A DNA stretch of 32,746 bases from an uncultured Clostridium sp. (lineage in GTDB: Bacteria; Bacillota; Clostridia; TANB77; CAG-508): NCBI GenBank assembly GCA_900554365.1, contig USGY01000014.1:1-32746 (forward strand). Direction: 5' to 3'. The notes beneath the pieces were generated by a model. It did no database searches. It worked only from the letters and a program-made list of their open reading frames with translations, and had not been told where the DNA came from. Below are positions 1 through 9,451 of the stretch, piece by piece (the first letter of the stretch is position 1; the number at the start of each line of letters is the position of its first letter). The position numbers and the translations under genes are program-made.

Positions 1-224
1 TCTTTAATATAAAAAGGCTTATTTGATATTTCATTAACTTTGTATTCAAGTATTGTAAGAGTAGTAGGATATGTAATTTTGTATTCAGTAGGTATTATTA
101 CTTGTAAGTTGGTGTGCAAGATAGTTTTAATTTGTCCTAATTTAACCTTATATTTAAAGTTTTTTAAGATGCCAGTTAAATCTTTATTAGGTTTTAAATT
201 TTCAATTACTTTAAATTCAAGCAT
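1..224 (-). CDS. Hypothetical protein, N-terminal part only
   Basis: An open frame of 74 codons runs without a stop from an ATG at 224-222 to the left edge of the window, so the C-terminus is missing. A consensus ribosome site AAGGAGGT (232-239) lies 8 bases upstream of the ATG, which fixes the start and the strand. The visible part begins MLEFKVIENLKPNKDLTG and is rich in beta-branched and lysine residues, with no signal peptide or membrane segment. I recognise no family. It reads in the same direction as the tRNA-Gly upstream but a terminator lies between them. Confidence 0.6.
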   Translation of the reverse strand, partial: MLEFKVIENLKPNKDLTGILKNFKYKVKLGQIKTILHTNLQVIIPTEYKITYPTTLTILEYKVNEISNKPFYIK

Positions 225-275
225 GAAAAAAGACCTCCTTTATAGAAAGAGAACTTTTAAAATTTTATATAAAAT

Positions 276-301
276 AAAAACTCACGAACTTTTAAGTCCG
301 T
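276..301 (-). terminator. Intrinsic terminator of tRNA-Gly
   Basis: Read on the minus strand, an 8-bp stem (ACGGACTT/AAGTTCGT, one G-U pair; 284-301) with a 2-base loop is followed by GAGTTTTTATTTT. It lies directly downstream of tRNA-Gly and before the partial gene at 1-224. Confidence 0.5.
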
Positions 302-314
302 AAGTTGATTTCAA

Positions 315-389
<75 letters not shown>

Positions 390-404
390 AAAATTAATAA
401 AATT

Positions 405-460
405 TATAGTAAAAGTTCAGAAGAGAAAAATCTAAATTTTCCATCTGAACTTTTACTATA
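405..460. repeat. 17-bp perfect inverted repeat
   Basis: TATAGTAAAAGTTCAGA at 405-421 is repeated as its exact reverse complement at 444-460, with a 22-base loop. It lies between the 5' end of tRNA-Gly and the end of the broken gene at 469-745. On the minus strand it could terminate transcription of that gene (an AAATTTTATT tail follows) and it overlaps the likely promoter region of the tRNA. It could also be a small non-autonomous repeat; no second copy is seen in this window. Confidence 0.6.
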
Positions 461-468
461 TAACAGTA

Positions 469-745
469 TTAAGCATGCTTATATTTTTTGTTGTACTCTT
501 TAAGCGGAGTAACATCTATAGTACTAATCATCCAATAATTGTTTAGATAACACTCATATATTTGTTTCTCCGAATAATAATTCCATATTTTTTCAATGCT
601 ACTATCAAAGATGAAAGAAAATTTTGGTGATTTTCGGAATGTTATACTTTGCTTGGCTTAATTCTAAGGGCAAAGTTAATGTTGCAAGAAAAATCTTATC
701 TTTTTCAAAATGAGTTCCAATCTTTTGCACTTTACTTAATTCCAT
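469..745 (-). pseudogene. Frameshifted small gene of unknown function
   Basis: Two minus-strand frames join to one protein of about 92 codons. Frame A starts at ATG 745-743 (MELSKVQKIGTHFEKDKIF...) and stops at 605. Frame B, shifted by one base, is open from around 650 down to a TAA at 469-471 and reads ...SIEKIWNYYSEKQIYECYLNNYW... with Trp, Tyr and acidic residues typical of real protein. The total span of 277 bases is 92 codons plus one base, consistent with a one-base indel near 645-660. The ribosome site upstream is weak. I do not recognise the family; an assembly error or programmed frameshift is also possible. Confidence 0.5.
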
Positions 746-754
746 TGTTATTTC

Positions 755-800
755 TTTTTTATACTTTTTGTAGATTTTTTTTTTTATACTTTTTGTAGAT
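755..800. repeat. Tandem duplication, 25-bp period
   Basis: ATACTTTTTGTAGAT occurs at 761-775 and again at 786-800, each preceded by a run of T. The duplication sits just upstream of the start of the broken gene at 469-745 (its 5' leader on the minus strand). Confidence 0.7.
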
Positions 801-829
801 TTTTAACTAAAAAGTTAAAGGTTTGTTTC

Positions 830-845
830 TTCACTAATTAGTGAA
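830..845. promoter_or_regulatory. 16-bp perfect palindrome, possible operator
   Basis: TTCACTAATTAGTGAA is a perfect palindrome, and TTAACTAAAAAGTTAA (802-817) next to it is another. Both lie in the 250-base gap upstream of the broken gene 469-745. They could be a repressor site or a small hairpin. The rest of 746-965 is AT-rich with no open frame I trust. Confidence 0.35.
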
Positions 846-947
846 AAAACATAAAGATATAGCTATTTGCCACATCATTCACAATTTTAACATAGATGAT
901 TTATTTTTTCAATACTAACATTTAATTTTTGTAAAATAAATATAGTA

Positions 948-992
948 TAACAAAAAAATATAAAAAGACGTAAAATGGCTAATTTTACGTCT
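948..992 (-). terminator. Terminator of tmRNA
   Basis: On the minus strand an 11-bp perfect stem AGACGTAAAAT/ATTTTACGTCT (966-992) with a 5-base loop is followed by TTTTTATATTTTTTT. It lies 4 bases after the CCA end of tmRNA. Confidence 0.85.
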
Positions 993-996
993 GAAA

Positions 997-1350
997 TGGT
1001 GGAGATGAGGAGAGTCGAACTCCTGTCCAAAGCACTTTCCACATAAACTTCTACAAGTTTAGTTTATCATTTAAGTTCATTTTAACAACACCGATAAACA
1101 GGTTTTATTAAAATATATCTTGCTAAAATACCCACTACTTCGCAAGAAAAAGTAGTTTTGTTTCCCACGGTTATGACACTTTATCTAAATATGTGGGATA
1201 TTTAGTAAAGCGTAGCTGCAACTTAGGCAGCTAATGCTAATTCTTCTCTATCAGCGTTTATATTTAATTTTCTCGCTTTTTAAGTGGCCAACGAGAATCC
1301 ACTACTTGCAATTTATGTTTCTGGTGTAATGTCGAAACCATTACATCCCC
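997..1350 (-). ncRNA. ssrA: Transfer-messenger RNA (tmRNA)
   Basis: The RNA of about 354 bases rescues stalled ribosomes in trans-translation with SmpB. The 5' end GGGGATG pairs with CATCTCC before A-CCA at the 3' end to form the tRNA-like acceptor, and the T-arm GGAGTTCGACTCTCC is visible. The tag frame lies at 1276-1223 and reads ARKLNINADREELALAA followed by TAA, with the expected LAA end that directs ClpXP degradation. The tag is longer than in many relatives. Pseudoknot segments are present but were not folded here. A good terminator follows. Confidence 0.95.
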
Positions 1351-1398
1351 ATATACTGCTAATTATTATACTATACAAATTGTATTTTTTCAATAATA

Positions 1399-2271
1399 TT
1401 ACTTTAATTGTTTTGATTTAGGAATCATGAAACTTTTACCATTTAAATATTCTAATATACCAGAAGGTATTTTAAAATTAAATTTTAAAATATAATTTTG
1501 TAGCATTTGATATTTTTTACCAAACTTTTTATTAATTTCATTTTTTCCATATTTTCCATCACCAATAATAGGGTAACCAATGTAGGCAAGGTGAGCACGA
1601 ATTTGATGTGTTTTTCCAGTTTCAATTTCAACATCTAAAAGTGATGTATTATTCTGATACCTTTTTAAAACAGAGTATGTTGTAATAATTTTTTGATAAC
1701 CTTTTTTCATAGTATTACTTATATAAACTTGTGATTTTTTATTATCTTTAAATAAATAAGCTTCACATCTTTGGTAATTTTTTTTAGGAATGCCATATAC
1801 TAAAGCTAGATAATGTTTTTCAATTTCATGTGATTTGAATTTATTTAAAAGAATATCTAGAGAAGATTGACTTTTAGCAAAAAGTACTAAACCAATTGTA
1901 TTTCTATCTATTCTATGACAGGGCATAGGTAAAAATTCTGAAGTTTTATAAAGATTATGAACAATAGAAGTTAAACTATTATTACCAGTTACCTCTATGC
2001 CAATTGGTTTATTTATAATTAATATATTGTCATCTTCATAAATAATATCTAAAGAAATAGTGGGCTTTAAAAGTGCATCAGAAATATATACTAATATCTC
2101 ATCATTTTCATGAATTAAAATATCAGTATTTACACGTTTACCATTTATCTTTATATCTTTCTTTCTTAAAGTTTTATAAAATAAATTTGAAGATAAATTT
2201 TCTATATTACCCAATAGAAAATTACTTAACTTTTTATTATCATATTTTTTATTTACAATTAACGTTTTCAT
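1399..2271 (-). CDS. RluA-family pseudouridine synthase (RluC/RluD type)
   Basis: The 290-residue protein should isomerise uridine to pseudouridine in rRNA. An S4-like RNA-binding region occupies about residues 10-62. The catalytic domain follows, with the family signature HRIDRNTIGLVLFAK at 119-133 in which Asp122 is the nucleophile, and the conserved TGKTHQIRAH segment near 218-228. The length is normal for the family. No ribosome site precedes the ATG; instead a -10 box lies only 7 bases upstream, so the mRNA may be leaderless. Target uridine cannot be decided from sequence. Confidence 0.9.
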   Translation of the reverse strand: MKTLIVNKKYDNKKLSNFLLGNIENLSSNLFYKTLRKKDIKINGKRVNTDILIHENDEILVYISDALLKPTISLDIIYEDDNILIINKPIGIEVTGNNSLTSIVHNLYKTSEFLPMPCHRIDRNTIGLVLFAKSQSSLDILLNKFKSHEIEKHYLALVYGIPKKNYQRCEAYLFKDNKKSQVYISNTMKKGYQKIITTYSVLKRYQNNTSLLDVEIETGKTHQIRAHLAYIGYPIIGDGKYGKNEINKKFGKKYQMLQNYILKFNFKIPSGILEYLNGKSFMIPKSKQLK

Positions 2272-2278
2272 AATTAGT

Positions 2279-2307
2279 ATTATAACATATATTGAATTTT
2301 ATGTATA
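2279..2307 (-). promoter_or_regulatory. Promoter giving a leaderless rluD-like mRNA
   Basis: On the minus strand TATACA (2307-2302), a 17-base spacer and a consensus TATAAT (2284-2279) precede the ATG at 2271 by only 7 bases. The expected start of transcription falls on or next to the start codon. It overlaps back to back with the plus-strand promoter at 2292-2320. Confidence 0.5.
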
Positions 2308-2320
2308 GTTGTAGTATAAT
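2292..2320 (+). promoter_or_regulatory. Promoter of the gene at 2365
   Basis: TTGAAT (2292-2297), 17 bases, TATAAT (2315-2320). The divergent promoter of the pseudouridine synthase gene overlaps it, so the two genes may compete for RNA polymerase. Confidence 0.65.
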
Positions 2321-2364
2321 AAAAAAGTAAACTATATAGTAGTCAATCATAGAAAGGATTTATC

Positions 2365-3114
2365 ATGACTACAACTGTAACTGAAACATCTACTTTAGTA
2401 AGTTTTACCGATTCTAATGGAAACGGTCTAGAAGTTTTTGATGTAAAAGATGGATGGGCTGATATTGAGTTACCAATTGAGGAAGACCCAGAGGGTAACA
2501 AATATTATAAATTAGGAAAATTGGCAAATGAATATATTGAATTTATTTCAGGATGCTTTACAGAGGAATCCAATTTTAAAAAAATACTTTTCGAAAAATT
2601 TGGAAAAGACCCTAATAGTGAATTTAAAGGATTTAAAGTAACTATCGAAGATTGTAAAGAAGGATATATTAATGCTGAAAATTCCAATGTATTTCAAATA
2701 GGAATAATGTTTGAAATTTGGACTAAAGAATACAACGAAAGTATTGAAAATAAATTAAATGATATTAAGGAAAACTTGATAACAGGCATTGATAGGGTTC
2801 AAGAAATCTGGAAAAAAATTCCTAATGTAGTTCCAAATTATGAGGAAGCTATTAAAGAAGATTCTATGGCTATGGGTTTAGGATTTAATTTTATAATTAA
2901 TATGGAAAATGTCCTTAACTATGAACACTTAGAATTTTCCAAAGCAGCTGAGCAAGTATGTGAATTCTTTAAAGACGAATTAAATGTTGATGTACATTTG
3001 GAAAATGAAACAATGAAATTCGTAGAGAAATATTGGACTCGAGGAGAAGAACTAAAAAATTGGTATGAAAAAAAGCAGAAAGATAATTTCAAAAAGTTTA
3101 CAAACTTACTTTAA
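2365..3114 (+). CDS. Hypothetical acidic protein
   Basis: An intact 249-residue frame with ribosome site GAAAGGA 6 bases before the ATG, its own promoter and a strong terminator, so it is a single-gene unit. The protein is acidic, soluble-looking, with no signal peptide or membrane helix. It begins MTTTVTETSTLVSFTDSNGN and its C-terminal third is helical and charged, ending in a Lys-rich tail. I do not recognise a family. Its position just before groESL is not informative, because each has its own promoter. Confidence 0.75.
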   Translation: MTTTVTETSTLVSFTDSNGNGLEVFDVKDGWADIELPIEEDPEGNKYYKLGKLANEYIEFISGCFTEESNFKKILFEKFGKDPNSEFKGFKVTIEDCKEGYINAENSNVFQIGIMFEIWTKEYNESIENKLNDIKENLITGIDRVQEIWKKIPNVVPNYEEAIKEDSMAMGLGFNFIINMENVLNYEHLEFSKAAEQVCEFFKDELNVDVHLENETMKFVEKYWTRGEELKNWYEKKQKDNFKKFTNLL

Positions 3115-3130
3115 TTGAATGACTACACCT

Positions 3131-3184
3131 AAAGGTTAATTAACCTTTAAATAGAGCCACTGTAAAAGGTGGCTCTATTTTTTT
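3131..3184 (+). terminator. Palindrome plus intrinsic terminator
   Basis: AAAGGTTAATTAACCTTT (3131-3148) is an 18-bp perfect palindrome. Directly after it a 12-bp perfect stem (3149-3160 with 3169-3180) with an 8-base loop runs into a T tract. The second hairpin is a standard terminator for the gene at 2365; the role of the first is unknown. Confidence 0.9.
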
Positions 3185-3252
3185 GTAATAAATAGTAATA
3201 CAGGTGAATATATTAAATATGTGAACATTATGTGAAAAATAAAAAAATACTA

Positions 3253-3309
3253 TTGACTTTTTGTTAAAAAGGGTATAAATTATTAGCAGTCAACAAGAAA
3301 GAGTGCTAA
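3253..3309 (+). promoter_or_regulatory. groESL promoter with CIRCE operator
   Basis: TTGACT (3253-3258) and TATAAA (3274-3279) form the promoter (spacer 15-17 depending on the -10 chosen). The CIRCE element follows: TTAGCAGTC (3283-3291), 9 bases, GAGTGCTAA (3301-3309). The left arm differs from the consensus TTAGCACTC by one base. HrcA repressor binding here is the known mode of heat-shock control of groESL in Firmicutes. Confidence 0.93.
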
Positions 3310-3329
3310 TAAACAAGGAGGTAATATAA

Positions 3330-3611
3330 ATGATTAAACCATTAGGAAGTAGAGTTTTATTAAAAATGAAAGAAGGCGAAGAAAAAACAAAAAGTGGAAT
3401 TATCTTAGCAGAATCTGCACAAGAAAAACCACAAATTGCTGAAGTAATAGAAGTAGGGCCTGGAGAAATAATAGATGATAAACCAGAAAAAATGCAAGTA
3501 AAAAAGGGAGACAATGTAATAATTAGTCAATATTCAGGAACAAAAGTGAAATTTGAAGGAACTGAATACATAATAGTAAAACAAGATGATATTTTGGCAG
3601 TCGTAGAATAA
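3330..3611 (+). CDS. groES: Co-chaperonin GroES
   Basis: The 93-residue protein forms the heptameric lid of the GroEL chamber in the cytoplasm. It shows the family start MIKPLGSRVLLKM, the mobile loop region around residues 16-32 (EGEEKTKSGIILAESAQ) and the conserved VIEVGPG segment. Length is normal. AAGGAGG (3315-3321) precedes the ATG by 8 bases. groEL follows after a 20-base gap in one operon under CIRCE control. Confidence 0.97.
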   Translation: MIKPLGSRVLLKMKEGEEKTKSGIILAESAQEKPQIAEVIEVGPGEIIDDKPEKMQVKKGDNVIISQYSGTKVKFEGTEYIIVKQDDILAVVE

Positions 3612-3616
3612 TTTAG

Positions 3617-5269
<1,653 letters not shown>

Positions 5270-5272
5270 AAT

Positions 5273-5310
5273 AAAAAAGATGACTAGATATTTTCTAGTC
5301 ATCTTTTTTT
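5273..5310. terminator. Bidirectional terminator of groESL and tRNA-Thr
   Basis: A 16-bp perfect stem (5273-5288 with 5294-5309) has an A-run on one side and a T-run on the other, so it can stop transcription both ways. The last T is also the final base of the CCA end of tRNA-Thr on the minus strand, so tRNA and terminator abut exactly. Confidence 0.85.
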
Positions 5311-5385
5311 GGTGCCGAAAAGCAGAATCGAACTGCTGACCTCCGGGTTACGAATCCGTTGCTCTACCAACTGAGCTATATCGGC
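5310..5385 (-). tRNA. tRNA-Thr (anticodon CGU)
   Basis: The 76-base cloverleaf has D-arm GCTC/GAGC, T-arm AGCAG-TTCGATT-CTGCT, discriminator A and CCA. The anticodon loop TTCGTAA gives CGU, threonine. Pairing is weaker than usual: acceptor pair 6-67 is U-U, and the anticodon stem ACGGA/CCCGG has mismatches at both ends. It may still be functional, or slowly decaying, since tRNA-Thr(UGU) elsewhere could read ACG. Confidence 0.85.
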
Positions 5386-5593
5386 ATATATTTTTTTATA
5401 TATTATAATCGAATTATAACATGCTGATACTATTTTTGCAATGACTATATATAATTGTTATATTAAAAGATATATTAATGAGAAAAAGTAGACAAATGAA
5501 GTTTTTATTTAGCAACAAATACGCTTAAACTCTATACATAGCTAAAAAAGTATGATATACTAATAAGCAGTAAAAAAATTGGAGGGAATAAAA

Positions 5594-6499
5594 TTGGGCT
5601 TTTTTGAGAAATTAAAAGAAGGAATGAATAAAACTAAACATTCTTTTGATGAAAAAATAAGTAATGTATTTAAAAGTTTTAAAAAAGTAGATGAAGATTT
5701 TCTTGAAGAATTAGAAGAAATTTTGATAATGTCAGATATTGGAGTAGATACATCCGTAAAAATAATTAATAATTTAAGAACTAAAATAAAAAAAGAAAAA
5801 ATACAAGATGAAGAAGATGTAAAAAAAGCATTAAGAGAAGAAATGCAAAGCATATTAGATGGTAATGATATAAGTTTGCATTTAAATACAAAACCTTCAG
5901 TAATTTTAGTTGTAGGAGTTAATGGAGTAGGAAAAACAACTTCAATTGGAAAAATAGCAAATAGATTAACAAAAAACGGTAAAAAAGTTGTTGTTGCAGC
6001 AGCAGATACATTCAGAGCAGCAGCAGTAGAGCAATTAGAAATATGGGCCAATAGAGCTGGAGCAGATATAGTAAAAAGAGAAGAGGGAGTGGATCCAGCA
6101 TCTGTTGTGTATGATGCAATAAAAATAACAAGAGAAAAACAAGTAGATGTTTTAATTGTAGATACAGCAGGAAGGTTACATAATAAAAAATATTTGATGG
6201 ATGAATTAAGTAAAATTCAAAAAGTAATAAATAAAGAAATGCCAGATGCTGATAAAGAGGTATTACTAGTAATAGATGGAACTACAGGTCAAAATGCTAT
6301 TTCACAGGTAAAAGCTTTTAAAGAAGAAACTGATTTAACAGGATTAGTTATTACAAAATTAGATGGTACAGCCAAAGGTGGAGCAGCAATAGGAATAGTT
6401 GCAGAAAATCATATTCCAATTAAATTTATTGGAGTAGGAGAACAGATTGATGACATGGAAATATTTAATTCAGAAGATTTTGTAAAAGCAATTATATAA
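5594..6499 (+). CDS. ftsY: Signal recognition particle receptor FtsY
   Basis: GTPase that docks SRP-ribosome complexes at the membrane. The start is TTG at 5594 (MGFFEKLKEGMNKT), 7 bases after ribosome site GGAGGG (5581-5586); the upstream TTG at 5579 lies on the ribosome site. This gives 301 residues: an N domain to about 95, then the G domain with GVNGVGKTT (108-116), DTAGR (190-194) and TKLDG (254-258), and the GAAIG closing loop. The long acidic A domain of E. coli FtsY is absent, as is usual in Firmicutes. The membrane gene 18 bases downstream is probably co-transcribed. Confidence 0.95.
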   Translation: MGFFEKLKEGMNKTKHSFDEKISNVFKSFKKVDEDFLEELEEILIMSDIGVDTSVKIINNLRTKIKKEKIQDEEDVKKALREEMQSILDGNDISLHLNTKPSVILVVGVNGVGKTTSIGKIANRLTKNGKKVVVAAADTFRAAAVEQLEIWANRAGADIVKREEGVDPASVVYDAIKITREKQVDVLIVDTAGRLHNKKYLMDELSKIQKVINKEMPDADKEVLLVIDGTTGQNAISQVKAFKEETDLTGLVITKLDGTAKGGAAIGIVAENHIPIKFIGVGEQIDDMEIFNSEDFVKAII

Positions 6500-6517
6500 A
6501 CCATAGGAGGAAAAAAA

Positions 6518-9409
6518 GTGGAAAATAATGAAAAAAATCAAGTGAATACAAATGAAACTAGCAATACAACTAAAGAGAAAAAAATAGAAAACAAAAAATC
6601 AAAAAGTAAATTAAGGATGGTGCTTGTAATTATATTTCTACTAATATTTGCAGGAATAAGCTATGTACAATTACGAGGAAGTTATTTAGAATATTTAGAA
6701 TTGGGTGAACAATATGTTAGTGTTTTTAAAACAAATTTAATTTATAAATATTCAATAATGATAATTAATTTTATATTTTTGTATGCAGTTATATATTTTA
6801 CTAATAAAGGAATACAAAAAGGATTAAAACCATTTTTTGATAAAGAAAAAAGACCAATGCCAAAACTACTTAATAAATCTTTAGCATTAGTAATTTCAGC
6901 AGTTGTAAGTTTTGTAGTATCTTCAGCATTTATGCAAAAAATAATGCTTATAATAAATGGTACAAGCTTTGGAAATCAAGATCCTATATTTGGATTAGAT
7001 ATAGCATATTATATGTTCCAAAAACCTGTAATAGAAATGTTATTATTTTATTTTGTTATTTTATTTGTTGGATTATCTTTATATATGGCACTATATTATG
7101 TAATTGTATTTAATCGCTTCTTTGACGGAGTGGATGGAAAAATGCTAAAAGAAAGTATTTTTATGAAAAAATTAATGAGAAATATTATGGCAATAGTTGT
7201 TGGAGTTGCATTAATTACAGTTATAAATACTCAAAATGTAATGTATGGAAAAATATTGACAGTAGGGGATGACATAGAAATAAATGGTGCTGGAATGACA
7301 GAAGCAACAGTACAAATTGTTGGATATATAATATTTGCATTTGTAATTATAATATTTGCATATAGAGCATTAAAAGCTTTTAAAGAAAGTAATACAAGTA
7401 AAGTATTAAAGAACTTAGCTGTAATTCCAGGATATTTAGTAGTATTATTTTTAGTAATGTTAGTATTTGACTTAGCATATGTACATTCTAATGAATTAGA
7501 TAAAGAAAAGAAATATATATCTGAAAATATAAAAAATACTAAAATAGCATATAACATAAATATTGAAGAAACTAACTTAGAAAATTCAGGAACTATAACA
7601 AAAGAAGAAGTAAATAACAATGAAACTGTAATAAATAATATTCCTATAATAAGCCAAGATGCAGTTTTAGAAGATTTACAAAGTAATCAAACATCAACAG
7701 GATATTTTGTGTATCCAAATGCAAATTTAGCAAAATATAATATTGATGGACAAGAAAAAACAGTTTATTTAGCACCAAGAGAAATAAAAAGCACAGGTAG
7801 AACATATAATAATAAAACATATGAATATACTCATGGAATGAGCGAAGTAATTGCATCAGCAACAGAAAGCACAGACGGAGGAAACGTTAAATATTTTCAA
7901 AAAGATGTATCAGGAAAAGACGAAAAAATAAATATTTCAGAACCACGAATATACTTTGGTTTAGAAACTAAAGAAACAATAGCAACAAATGCTAAAAATA
8001 AACAAGAATATGATTATACTGATGAAAACGGAACAGATTATACATCAACATATAATGGAAAAGCAGGATTAAAATTAGGATTTTTAGATAGATTAGTATT
8101 AGGTATTTCTAAAGGTGATGTAAACTTAGCATTCTCAAATGAAATGACAAATGACAGTAAAATTTTAATAAATAGAAATATAATATCTAGAGCTAAAAAA
8201 GCTTTACCATATTTAATATATGATGAAAATCCATATACTGTCGTAACTAGTGAAGGAAAACTTATATGGGTATTAGATGCATATACAGTATCTTCAAGTT
8301 ATCCATATTCAGAATATACTACTATTGCACATGATAACATAAAAGAGGATATAAACTATATTAGAAATTCTGTAAAAGTTATTATAGACAGCTATGATGG
8401 AACAATGTCATTCTACATTACAGATAGAAATGACCCAATAGCAATGGCATACAGAAATATCTATAAAGACTTATTTAAAGATTTAGATGAACAAATTCCA
8501 ACAGATATATCAGATCATTTTATATATCCAACATTTTTATATAATGTTCAAGCAGATGTTTTAAAAGTATATCATAATGTAAAACCTGATGTAATATATA
8601 GGGGAGACGATTTGTGGGATATTGCAAAATATAACACAAATACAAGCAAAACAACAAAATCAACAGGAACATATATGAAACCATATTATACAACTTTAAA
8701 AACTAAAGCAGGAGAGCAATTTGGACTTGTTCAAATGTATACGCCAGATTCAAAACAAAATATAATATCATATTTAGTAGGAACAACAGAAAATGGAACA
8801 AATACATTAAGAATGTATAAGTTCTCTGCAGATAGTAATATTGTTGGGGCAATGCAACTTGATAAACAAATTGAAGAAAATGAAACAATTAGTAGTGAGT
8901 TAAGCAGCTTAAATGTAACTGGAACAAAACTTACAAAACAAATGATAATTGTTCCAATAGATAATACATTGTTATATGTAGAACCAATATATCAAACAAT
9001 GTTAAATGAATCAGATGTTCCGGTTCTTAAAAAAGTAATTGTAGCTTCTGGAAATAAAGTCGCAATTGGTGATTCATTACAAAAAGCATTAGAAAATTTA
9101 CTTTCACAATATGCAGTTGATGTAGAAGTAGAAAATACTGATGACATGGAAGGTTTAATTGAAGCAATTATAAAAGCTAATCAAAACCTTACAGAATCAA
9201 ACAAAAATAATGATTGGGAAATGATGGGTAAAGATGTTAAAAAACTACAAGATTTAATAACATCATTAGAAAAAACAAAAACAGAAGAAGATAAAAAGAA
9301 ACAACAAAATAATACAACAACTAATAATACAAACGATGTAAATGATGTAAATGAAACTAATACATCAAGTAATACAGTAATTCAAAATGTAAATTTAAGT
9401 AATGAATAA
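6518..9409 (+). CDS. UPF0182-family membrane protein
   Basis: A 963-residue protein of the UPF0182 family, whose function is not known. The GTG start is set by TAGGAGG (6504-6510), 7 bases upstream. After a charged Asn/Lys-rich N-terminus (1-32) there are about seven hydrophobic segments between residues 33 and 325 (for example VLVIIFLLIFAGISYV), then a large domain of some 550 residues likely outside the membrane, and a low-complexity Asn/Thr-rich tail after residue 925. Overlap in transcription with ftsY (18-base gap) may reflect a membrane insertion link but this is inference. Confidence 0.85.
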   Translation: MENNEKNQVNTNETSNTTKEKKIENKKSKSKLRMVLVIIFLLIFAGISYVQLRGSYLEYLELGEQYVSVFKTNLIYKYSIMIINFIFLYAVIYFTNKGIQKGLKPFFDKEKRPMPKLLNKSLALVISAVVSFVVSSAFMQKIMLIINGTSFGNQDPIFGLDIAYYMFQKPVIEMLLFYFVILFVGLSLYMALYYVIVFNRFFDGVDGKMLKESIFMKKLMRNIMAIVVGVALITVINTQNVMYGKILTVGDDIEINGAGMTEATVQIVGYIIFAFVIIIFAYRALKAFKESNTSKVLKNLAVIPGYLVVLFLVMLVFDLAYVHSNELDKEKKYISENIKNTKIAYNINIEETNLENSGTITKEEVNNNETVINNIPIISQDAVLEDLQSNQTSTGYFVYPNANLAKYNIDGQEKTVYLAPREIKSTGRTYNNKTYEYTHGMSEVIASATESTDGGNVKYFQKDVSGKDEKINISEPRIYFGLETKETIATNAKNKQEYDYTDENGTDYTSTYNGKAGLKLGFLDRLVLGISKGDVNLAFSNEMTNDSKILINRNIISRAKKALPYLIYDENPYTVVTSEGKLIWVLDAYTVSSSYPYSEYTTIAHDNIKEDINYIRNSVKVIIDSYDGTMSFYITDRNDPIAMAYRNIYKDLFKDLDEQIPTDISDHFIYPTFLYNVQADVLKVYHNVKPDVIYRGDDLWDIAKYNTNTSKTTKSTGTYMKPYYTTLKTKAGEQFGLVQMYTPDSKQNIISYLVGTTENGTNTLRMYKFSADSNIVGAMQLDKQIEENETISSELSSLNVTGTKLTKQMIIVPIDNTLLYVEPIYQTMLNESDVPVLKKVIVASGNKVAIGDSLQKALENLLSQYAVDVEVENTDDMEGLIEAIIKANQNLTESNKNNDWEMMGKDVKKLQDLITSLEKTKTEEDKKKQQNNTTTNNTNDVNDVNETNTSSNTVIQNVNLSNE

Positions 9410-9418
9410 TTTATAAAT

Positions 9419-9451
9419 AAAAAATCCACTATAGTAATAGGTGGATTTTTT
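9419..9451 (+). terminator. Terminator hairpin that abuts the next start codon
   Basis: An 11-bp stem, AAAAAATCCAC (9419-9429) with GTGGATTTTTT (9441-9451), loop of 11, ends in a T-run directly before the ATG at 9452. The 3' arm contains TAGGTGG, the only ribosome-site-like sequence for that ATG, so the same hairpin could both end the UPF0182 transcript and hide the downstream start. Confidence 0.75.

Noticed and set aside
40..303. Plus-strand frame of 87 codons
   Set aside because: It is the shadow of the minus-strand partial gene, which has a consensus ribosome site; the plus frame has none.
2073..2273. Plus-strand frame inside the pseudouridine synthase gene
   Set aside because: Antisense shadow with composition of a reversed AT-rich coding region and no ribosome site.
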